In this document: one piece after another, positions 56,728 through 64,000 of the stretch
How the letters are laid out: each line of letters opens with the position of its first letter
How positions within the stretch are numbered: position 1 is the first letter of the stretch
Source of the DNA: Macrolepiota albuminosa
Lineage: Eukaryota > Basidiomycota > Agaricomycetes > Agaricales > Agaricaceae
DNA length: 64,000 nucleotides
Direction of reading: 5' to 3'
NCBI GenBank assembly: GCA_027475525.1
Contig: JAMWFC010000028.1
Span: 186,001 to 250,000, forward strand
Notes under the pieces: generated by a model
Seen by the model: only the letters and a program-made list of their open reading frames with translations
Databases searched by the model: none
What the model was told of the DNA's origin: nothing
Made by a program: the position numbers and the translations under genes

Positions 56728-57178
56728 TCGCAGTTCTCCTCAGATTAGATCTCGTGCCGCACGTTTGCATCCCCACCCACCATCCCTACTTCATTACATT
56801 TGATCTACTTACAAATTCCTACTTGTACTCACTAGTCTCTCATAGTTAGCTTGAGTTTCGGCCTCTCTCTCTCGGGAGGTCAGCTCGACAACTCACCAGA
56901 CTCAGAAATAAACTCATTTCTCACGCATTGTCATGCGGGCCTGAATCAACGCCTAATTATTCAACCCGCTCAAATATTCATTCTCCTCGCTCAAATTTGC
57001 CCACTCATTCAAGGACAAATTAATCATGATTTACACCAGCATTTTTACTTTCTGTTAGCAGCACTCTTACAGCCACCCAAAATTTCACCTGATTACAGAT
57101 TCATCCATGGCTGGCAAGCGCACACATGTTCCTTCAAGTTGACCACCTGAAAATTCTTTAACATCGGACCACCTTCCC

Positions 57179-57328
57179 ATGGCACCTGCCTCACCAGTGC
57201 CTGCAACTATTGACAAATCTGATCATGAGACTATTGTTAATGAGCCACGATGCCAAACTATGCAGAAGACTCAAGATATTGACAAATTTTTTGATTTACC
57301 ACAAAAGCATGATGGAAAGACTCTTTGA
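57179..57328 (+). pseudogene. Possible N-terminus of hAT transposase
   Basis: 49 codons starting MAPASPVPATIDKSDHETIV and containing QDIDKFFDLPQKHDGK. This resembles the segment before the BED finger in fungal hAT transposases (D-I-D-x-F-F). It stops at TGA before any catalytic region, and the hAT ends 160 bp later. Confidence 0.35.
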
Positions 57329-57883
57329 CTACCTATACTTACTACAGGTTGCGGCTTGGGCCCAAGCTGAGCTAGGCCAGGCCTGAGCCCCTCCTAAAGC
57401 CTGGCTTTGAATATGTACAAGCCTAAGCTTCATCAGGCCGAGCCCAAGCCACAGCTTTCATGCAGAGCCAGGCCCTGCACAACACTAGGAGTGACTCCGC
57501 TACTGTAAAGGAGGCAGTTGGTACAATTAACAAGACTTGAGTGTTGCTGAAACTTGGAATGACCATAACACTCATCAGCTTGTGTGAATGAAGCATGCTA
57601 ACAGAAGGTGCACATATCATGAGAAACCAACATCACTGCATTTAGCAAAATAGAGAAATTGTTGGCCTGCAAGTCATGAGGAACGAGTGATCAGCAGAGT
57701 GTGGTCTTTGAGTGAGGTGGCTGTGTTGGTCACAGAAAATTTTCCTTCCTCTGTGACCACCACTCACCGTGGTCTTCACCGCGTCTGGCATACTAGTCTG
57801 GCCTTCAGCCAAAAGTTTTTTGCTATTTTTCAGAGAACCTGTCTAAGTTCTTTCTTTCCTCTTGCAGTAAAGAATACACCACT

Positions 57884-58785
57884 ATGATTACCCTTACCAT
57901 CAACCCGAGTACAGAAGTCAGGCCTAATTTCAATTTGAATGAATATCAGTTCACTAGAGACACTGTGAAACACGGTAGAAATGACATGTCAGACGAGCAG
58001 GTGGCCGAGACTTTGGTTGGCATGTGGAATGCCAACTTAGAACGGAAAAGAGCCATATGGGAAGCAGAGAGGGAAGAGTGAGAAGCTGCTGAGAGAGAAT
58101 TAGACCAGCAGGATCGAGGTAATGCAGTTAGACCCGCTGCAGATGATGACACCTTGCAGTCCAGGTACTCCAGAGAGCACTCTCCGGATGATGAGGAACA
58201 CGCTCCCAATCTAGTAGCCGGAGTGCCAGTCCCCAATGTAATCAAGTACCCACCAGCATGCCTCGCTATTAAGAAACTGAGGGAGCATGAGTACATCAAA
58301 CTGAGCTACTTCACGCCTGAAGGGCATGCCAAAGCAGCCAAAAGCGAGTCTGTGTCTTCAAATGAAATATTCACCTTAGCTAAGGACAATGATGTGTTGT
58401 CGCTGAAGCCCGTAATCAATTTCAAAGGGCCAAAGGTAAAGCAACACAAGACAAAGACTTAGCCTAGGACCAGCTTTGTATCACCTCCACTAATTTTCTG
58501 GAACACATAGTTCAGGAGACGTGGCCTAATAACATGATAGACGTGATGCATACCTTTTTCTTTTGTCTCACTAATCACAAGTTGTGCAACGAGGGAACGG
58601 ACGGACTAAAGGTGCTCATGCTCTACCAAGCGAGAGTAAGAAGGGAATGGCATTGCCAGCTGAAGAACTCCCCCGAAGAGTAGTATTTTTGATATCGGTC
58701 TTATCGATGATAGGGTCCTTCAAATGTTAAAAGACCAAGTATACAATGCAAAATGGAATACAGTCATTTCCAGTGAGCCCAATTG
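57884..58785 (+). pseudogene. Agaricomycete repeat-associated gene, decayed
   Basis: Starts MITLTINPSTEVRPNFNLNE, then YQFTRDTVKHGRNDMSDEQV and ETLVGMWNANLERKRAIWEA. TGA at 58079-58081 interrupts; the same frame continues with an acidic linker and YPPACLAIKKLREHEYIKLS, YFTPEGHAKAAK. A frameshift at about 58460 leads to NFLEHIVQETWPNNMIDVMH and LMLYQARVRREWHCQLKN, ending near 58785. It belongs to a family of unknown function abundant in mushroom genomes (motifs FTRDT, W-x-A-N-L, ELxYFT). Possibly part of an unrecognised mobile element. Confidence 0.55.
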
Positions 58786-59272
58786 ATTGGACAGCAAACC
58801 ACACAAAAGCTAATTAGAGTTCCAACGTTATTTTCATTGATCCTTTCAGTTTTTCTTGCCAAATCTCACAAATCACATTTAAACCCCGTCAATGACACTG
58901 TGGCATCGCTTAATACCATACCTTGACATCCATACTTTTGTCATGACCCTCCACCATATGCTGATGCAGATGCGCTATTGCTTTAAACTTGCTTTACTGT
59001 TGGGCGAAATGGGTTGTGTCGAATTGCTCTACAGCCACCCACCCTGACTTGCGTTATTCATTTGCTATAATTCGGGAATATCACTGAATGCCTACCATGT
59101 CATGGCTCTTCCGCCCCATGCTTTAACCCCTGCCTAATTGCGCAGCAATAAACTTACATCACCCTAAAATAAATAATGATATATTTATTTCACATCTGCA
59201 TATCACGCTGATCAATCTGTATTGAACCTATGTGTGGGCGCTAAAGATCTAAACACCATAAAAGAGGAAATG
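58786..59272. other. No gene seen
   Basis: Noncoding, bounded on the right by the Gyp-A LTR. Nothing recognised. Confidence 0.4.
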
Positions 59273-59506
59273 TGTAACGAAGTTACGAAGTTTATAGAGC
59301 TTAGTGTGCACACAACACTGAATCAGACCAGACCGGTCTATTGACAATGTAGTATACAACAAAATTAAGCTGCTTTGTAAGCAGCTGGTAAACTATTTAT
59401 ATAGTAATGTAAATTAATATTATATTATAATAAATATAATATAATAGTGTCTACTATACAGTAAGCAAAGCTATGTGGCCAACGCCACATAGCGGACTAC
59501 GCTACA
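59273..59506 (-). repeat. LTR of Gyp-A copy 2
   Basis: 234 bp, TGTAACGAAG...GCTACA, flanked on the left by AAATG. Polypurine-tract complement follows (CACCCCCCAATCAG). Confidence 0.9.
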
Positions 59507-59551
59507 CACCCCCCAATCAGACCGAGCTACGGTCTTGAGATAATACAACGG

Positions 59552-62300
59552 TCATGCCGTCGGTAAGTCAGGGACGGGGGCAATGGGAGAGTCCCCAGGC
59601 TCCCGGAATGGATCGGCAGTCGCGTCGTCCATGTCGTAGTCGAGGAGTTCATCCTCGGGTGCGGGCGCGTAAGAAGTGCCCGAAGGCCCTGCTACTGGCA
59701 GGGAATTGTCATAGTCCCGGAGGGGGGACAGTGTGAGATTGGGGTCGATGGTCGACCCCAGGACAGGTGGTTGGGGATCAGGCAGATCCCCGGTGTTGGA
59801 TGGGTACTGGCGCGTCCAGATTTTGCGGGCATGAATGTCTTGCCTGATGAGGAGGTACATCCTCTTGGCGAGTGCGTCGTCGTATGCACGACGACTGTCC
59901 TGCTGCTGGAGCATCAGGTGTTGGCGATCGCCAATGGTGGCCTCGCGCCACCCATCCCACTGAGCAATGGACTGGGGTGTACCGTAATGGTCGAGGCGTT
60001 GTAGCCTCTCGTTGTTGATAGCGGCCGCCTCATTGTAGAGCCGGCTGTTGCTGAAGAATAAATGGGCCAAGTAGGTGACCCCATAAGTATACGCGTGGTC
60101 AGCCCAGCTTTGTAGAGCCGGCTGTTGCTGAAGAATAAATGGGCCAAGTAGGTGACCCCATAAGTATACGCGTGGTCAGCCCAGCTGACCGGAATTTGAT
60201 TATGAAAAAGGATGCGTAATGCGTCCGAAGTGGTGAACACGGAAGCTGACGTTTCTGGGATGTCCACAGCCCGAGCCTCGAAGTTAGGGTCGTCAGCGTG
60301 GAGGGGCACAAAGACTTGCCCCGTGGCCGCCTCGTACTCAGCCACGGCCTCTTTGTAGAGGCCTGGCCTTGCAAAGACATAGGCCAGGTACTTGTGTACC
60401 GTGGACTTGGAGGGGCGGCTGGCGCTGAGGGCGCGTACAAGCGCAAACCCAAAGAGGCTGCACCAATGAATGCGCATGGCACGGTCCATGGCCAGACCGG
60501 TCCATACGTTGGACGTCCCAGGACGTCCATAGAGGAGGGCATATGAGCCCAGGTAGTCCAAAGCAAATGGTTGCTTTGGATCAGGGGGGGTAAGGCCGAC
60601 GAAGGCAATTTTCCCTCCCTCTTTGCGGCGATAGAGCTGCGATGGCACAATCATTTGCGGAACGTTCTCCCGCTCCTCTGGACTCGCGAAGGGTACCGCA
60701 ATGGTCCTATACTCGACCTCATTGAGTAAATGAGACATAGCTCTGTCTTGGGCCGTAGGGTGGCAGTTGAGCGCCACCCGCTTGAATTCGTTGAGCAAGA
60801 GGTAGCCCAACTGAAGCTGACGAATCGGCGTAAACTGGTTGTTAACCAGTGCATGAAGTCTGCAGACTTCTTGAGGACTGCGGGGAAACCCGCAAGGTGC
60901 CACTTGGTACACCTTACTGTTGTGGGGCGTTGCTGCAGCATTGCCCTCTTTATCGGTCTCGAAGGACCTGGCTGCACGGGCTTCTTGCCTGACAAAGATG
61001 GTATTGGTCACTGGCGACCAATAGAATTGGGGAGCTAACCCCGCGCCAAAGAATGAGTTCTGGCGCTCAATAGTGTGATCACGATAGATCACAACACCGA
61101 GTGCATCAGGAATGCGCCTGGTTTGGTCCTGGAGGAGGGCAGCTCCTCGCTTGACGCTATCCTGCGCCCGACGCTCCATCTTGGCTCGTTGATTGCTGTT
61201 GTGCCGTTTGCGTGCCATACGTTGTGCCGCCGTCTTGTGCGGCACAGGGGATTCCATACGAGCCTCTTCAGGCTCCTCATACCAATCGTCGTCGGAGGGC
61301 GGGGATGGCAGCCTCTCTGGCTTCGACTTCTCAGACCGTGGGTCCATTGCCCACACACACCGCGGGAGTCGGGCTGGCGGGCCCTCTACCAATATGGCGG
61401 GTAAAAAGGGGATGTTAGCCCCTGGGGCCCCTTTTGGGGCATCCTTGGAGAAGTGCTCATCCGGCAGATGAGGACGACTGCCTCCGCATTGCGGAGGAAT
61501 TATGACTCTGTGGGTACATCTTACCTGTTATCTCCCAGACGTTGGAGAAGGGTAGCCAGGACTAAGTCCTGGTTGTGACTGGGCTCGACAGCCCGTGCTT
61601 TTCCTTTGTTGCATCGAGGACGTGACTCTTCTTCCGAGCTGGGCTCGGATTGGTGCGGCATTTTCAGCCGCTGTAGCAAGGAGAGCTTGGCCAAGCTCTT
61701 TGTCGGCGCATCAGCCGATGAACTGATGCTCCGTCCTGGACTGAGAGTTTCTGTGCTCTCGATGGCCGTGGTGGCCTGCACGAGAGATGCTTTGCGTCCC
61801 TCTAGATTGTCGATTGGTGCTGTGGTTGACAGGGAAATCGACTGGCCTCCCTTGGCTTGCGACTCATGCAAGTCGCTGTACTGGGGCATTGCGCCCCAAG
61901 CCCCCATCCAAGCCAGGGGGTACAGCATCATTATGGGCACACCACCCATCCCAGGGTAGTGCGCTGGGGCGGTAAACTGGTGCAAAGGATGTGCGCCCAT
62001 AGCCCCTCTCGCCATAGCGAGGGCAAACTGCCCCCATCCTGGCGCTGCTTGGGGGCTGACTAGCCCCCCGTAGGCCTGTTGTTGGGATTGGCCCTTGGTG
62101 TGATGTGGCGCATAAGCGCCCGATACTGGTTGTTGAGGCTGATAGCTGCCCACAGGTGCGTTCTGGGGCATGAAGTTGCCCTGCATGGGTTGAAGTGGCG
62201 GATAGCCACTGATCACTGGCTGCTGCGGCAGGTAGCCCGCCGCTGGTGGTTGCTGCTGCTGTGGGAAGCCCACAGCTGGTTGCGATTGTCCCCACTGGGG
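59552..62300 (-). pseudogene. ORF3 of Gyp-A copy 2
   Basis: It reads from the Gln/Pro/Tyr-rich N-terminus (MGFPQQQQPPAAGYLPQQ region, 62273), preceded by APQWGQSQP, which shows the original Trp codon. Compared with the 44.7-kb copy, about 450 bp are missing between CTCATCTGCCGGATGA and GCACTTC (near 61465). From there the conserved domain is open to 60100 (PCGFPRSPQEVCRLHALVNN, RIHWCSLFGFALVRAL), where a 77-bp duplication shifts it. It resumes to the stop at 59552. Two copies of this ORF therefore remain largely open over hundreds of codons. Confidence 0.8.
60033..60186. repeat. 77-bp direct tandem duplication
   Basis: Unit TTGTAGAGCCGGCTGTTGCT..., repeated at +77, in ORF3 copy 2. Copies 1 and 3 have it once. 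Confidence 0.95.
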
Positions 62301-62308
62301 CGCATTTT

Positions 62309-62541
62309 TGTAACGAAGTTACGAATTTGAGAGAGCTTAGTGTGCACACAACACTGAATCAGACCAGACCGGTCTATTGACAATGTAGTTTACAACAAAA
62401 TAAGCTGCTTTGTAAGCAGCTGAGTAACTAATTATATACGAATGTAAATAAATATTATATTATAATAAATATAATATAATATGTACTAATATACAGTAAG
62501 TAAAGCTATGTGGCCAACGCCACATAGCGGACTACGCTACA
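62309..62541 (-). repeat. LTR of Gyp-A copy 3
   Basis: 233 bp, same borders and palindromes as the other four Gyp-A LTRs. Confidence 0.9.
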
Positions 62542-62586
62542 CACCCCCCAATCAGACCGAGCTACGGTCTCGAGATAATACGACGG

Positions 62587-64000
62587 TCATGCCGTCGGTA
62601 AGTCTGGGACGGGGGCAATGGGAGAGTCCCCAGGCTCCCGGAATGGATCGGCAGTCGCGTCGTCCATGTCGTAGTCGAGGAGTTCATCCTCGGGTGCGGG
62701 CGCGTAAGAAGTACCCGAAGGCCCTGCCACAGGCAGGGAATCGTCATAGTCCCGGAGGGGGGACAGTGTGAGATTGGGGTCGATGGTCGACCCCGAGACG
62801 GTTGGTTGGGGATCAGGCAGATCCCCGGTGTCGGACGGGTACTGGCGCGTCCAGATTTCGCGGGCATGAATGTCTTGCCCGATAGAGAGGTACATCCCCT
62901 TGGCGAGCGCGTCGTCGTATGCACGACGACTGTCCTGCTGCTGGAGCATCAGGCGTTGACGATCGCCGATGGTGCCCTCGCGCCACCCATCCCACTGAGG
63001 GATGGACTGGGGTGTACCGTAGTGATCGAGGCGTTGTAGCCTCTCGTCGTCGATAGCAGCCGCCTCGTTGTAGAGCCGGCTGTCGCTGAAGAATAGGTGG
63101 GCCAAGTAGGTGACCCCATAAGTGTACGCGTGGTCAGCCCAGCTGACCGGGATTTGATTGTGGAGAAGGACGCGTAACGCGTCCGAAGTGGAGAACACGG
63201 AAGCTGACGCTTCCGGAATGTCCACAGCCCGAACCTCGAAGGTAGGGTCGTCGGCGTGGATGGGCTCAAAGACTCGCCCCGTGGCCGCCTCGTACTCAGC
63301 CACGGCCTCTTTATAGAGGCCTGGCCTGGCAAAGACGTAGGCCAGGTACTTGTGTACCGTGGCCTTAGAGGGGCGGCTGGCGCTGAGGGCACGTACAAGC
63401 GCAAACCCAAAGAGGCTGCGCCAATGAATGCGCATGGCTCGGTCCATGGCCAGACCGGTCCACACATTGGACGTCCCAGGACGTCCATAGAGGAGGGCGT
63501 ATGAGCCCAGGTAGTCCAAAGCAAATGGCTGCTTTGGATCAGGGGGGGTAAGGCCGACGAAGGCAATCTTCCCTCCCTCTTTGCGGCGATAGAGCCGCGA
63601 CGGCACAATCATTCGCGGGAAGCTCTCCCGCTCCTCTGGACTCGCGAAGGGTACCGCGATAGTCCTATACTCGACCTCGTTGAGTAAATGAGACATAGCT
63701 CTGTCTCGGGCCGTAGGGTGGCAGTTGAGCGCCACCCGCTTGAATTCGTTGAGCAAGAGGTAGCCCAACTGACGCTGCCGAAGCGGCGTAAACTGGTTGT
63801 TGACCAGTGCGTGAAGTCTGCGGACTTCTCGAGGACTGCGGGGAAACCCGCGAGGTGCAACTTGGTACACCTTACTGTTGTGGGGCGTCGCGGCGGCGTT
63901 GCCCGGTTTGTCGTCCTCGAAGGACCTGGCTGCGCGGGCTTCTTGCCCGACGAAGATGGTATTGGTCCTTGGCGACCAATAGAATTGGGGAGCCAACCCC
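62587..64000 (-). CDS. ORF3 of Gyp-A copy 3, partial but open
   Basis: An uninterrupted frame of about 470 codons from the right edge to the stop at 62587, the best-preserved ORF3 here. It includes VYQVAPRGFPRSPREVRRLH, YRTIAVPFASPEERESF, RIHWRSLFGFALVRAL, VFARPGLYKEAVAEYEA, LLHNQIPVSWADHAYTYGV, RLDHYGTPQSIPQWDGW and the acidic end DYDMDDATADPFREPGD. Differences from copies 1, 2 and 4 are mostly conservative. It shows no cleavage motif, signal peptide or membrane helix. Unknown function. Confidence 0.8.
   Translation of the reverse strand, partial: GLAPQFYWSPRTNTIFVGQEARAARSFEDDKPGNAAATPHNSKVYQVAPRGFPRSPREVRRLHALVNNQFTPLRQRQLGYLLLNEFKRVALNCHPTARDRAMSHLLNEVEYRTIAVPFASPEERESFPRMIVPSRLYRRKEGGKIAFVGLTPPDPKQPFALDYLGSYALLYGRPGTSNVWTGLAMDRAMRIHWRSLFGFALVRALSASRPSKATVHKYLAYVFARPGLYKEAVAEYEAATGRVFEPIHADDPTFEVRAVDIPEASASVFSTSDALRVLLHNQIPVSWADHAYTYGVTYLAHLFFSDSRLYNEAAAIDDERLQRLDHYGTPQSIPQWDGWREGTIGDRQRLMLQQQDSRRAYDDALAKGMYLSIGQDIHAREIWTRQYPSDTGDLPDPQPTVSGSTIDPNLTLSPLRDYDDSLPVAGPSGTSYAPAPEDELLDYDMDDATADPFREPGDSPIAPVPDLPTA

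Larger units (their letters stand above)
34190..57487. mobile_element. hAT element carrying nested Gyp-B and Gyp-A
   Basis: Left end TAGTGATGTGCCGG (34190), right end CCTGCACAACACTA (57487). They are imperfect terminal inverted repeats, flanked by a perfect 8-bp target duplication GGAGTGAC (34182-34189 and 57488-57495). Subterminal GGCTTGGGC/GCCCAAGCC repeats occur near both ends, as in hAT elements. Without the nested gypsy elements the hAT is about 1.3 kb (34190-34713 plus 56728-57487), too short for a full transposase. It is a deletion derivative. The left arm also has a diverged tandem repeat of about 88 bp (34428-34600). Confidence 0.85.
59273..62308 (-). mobile_element. Gyp-A copy 2: LTR plus ORF3, interrupted by copy 3
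   Basis: LTR 59273-59506, then most of ORF3 on the minus strand. At 62308 the ORF3 sequence (GGCGCATTTT) is cut by the LTR of copy 3. The rest of the element should lie beyond the right edge. Confidence 0.85.
62309..64000 (-). mobile_element. Gyp-A copy 3: LTR plus ORF3, runs off right edge
   Basis: LTR 62309-62541, followed by ORF3 on the minus strand to the edge. It is inserted into ORF3 of copy 2. The five bases before it are ATTTT, the expected target duplication to be found at its other end. Confidence 0.85.

Overview
The window looks like repeat-rich nuclear DNA of an Agaricomycete (mushroom-forming basidiomycete). Evidence: short GT..AG introns of about 50-70 bp, a JmjC-like gene and a seven-helix membrane-protein gene of types that are expanded in these fungi, chromodomain Ty3/Gypsy elements, and a degenerate 'VELWYFT'-type gene family common in their repeats. 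Almost nothing is an intact ordinary gene. The few plausible host genes are fragments or multi-exon pieces between transposons.

Left part (1-34 kb). A minus-strand JmjC/cupin-like gene is split by a Ty3/Gypsy chromovirus (Gyp1, 2981-11832). Gyp1 itself carries an inverted solo LTR with a perfect 5-bp target duplication. A 1.3-kb terminal fragment of a second retrotransposon family (Gyp-A) abuts a 5'-truncated front-end fatty-acid desaturase pseudogene (15.3-16.9 kb). Next come a C-terminal phospholipase D pseudogene (19.5-20.4 kb), a multi-exon seven-helix membrane protein gene (20.9-22.1 kb, minus), AT-rich DNA, a decayed coiled-coil/Cys-cluster gene (26.2-28.0 kb), a cluster of tRNA-derived SINE-like repeats (28-30 kb), a DM9/DUF3421 gene (30.6-31.3 kb) and a small secreted Gly/Tyr/Trp-rich protein gene (32.7-33.5 kb).

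Right part (34-57.5 kb) is a three-level nest. A host gene was hit by a hAT element (TSD GGAGTGAC). The hAT was hit by the minus-strand gypsy element Gyp-B (TSD TTGCA/TCGCA). Gyp-B was hit by the plus-strand gypsy element Gyp-A (TSD CCAAC). From 59.3 kb to the right edge are two more Gyp-A 3' ends, one inserted in the other.

Gyp-A and Gyp-B share an unusual plan: LTR - gag - pol (protease, RT, RNase H, integrase, chromodomain) - a third long ORF (ORF3, about 1000 codons) - LTR. ORF3 sits at the env position but shows no envelope features. It is conserved between the two diverged families. Both families are also packed, in LTRs and coding DNA, with short perfect hairpins. These two traits are the best candidates here for something undescribed.

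A major caution: fifteen unrelated places contain a direct tandem duplication with exactly the same 77-bp period. This is the signature of unmerged k-mer overlaps (k=77) in a short-read assembly. Several of them create false frameshifts. Most other disruptions in the transposons are C-to-T/G-to-A changes (typically CGA to TGA), consistent with deamination or RIP-like decay.
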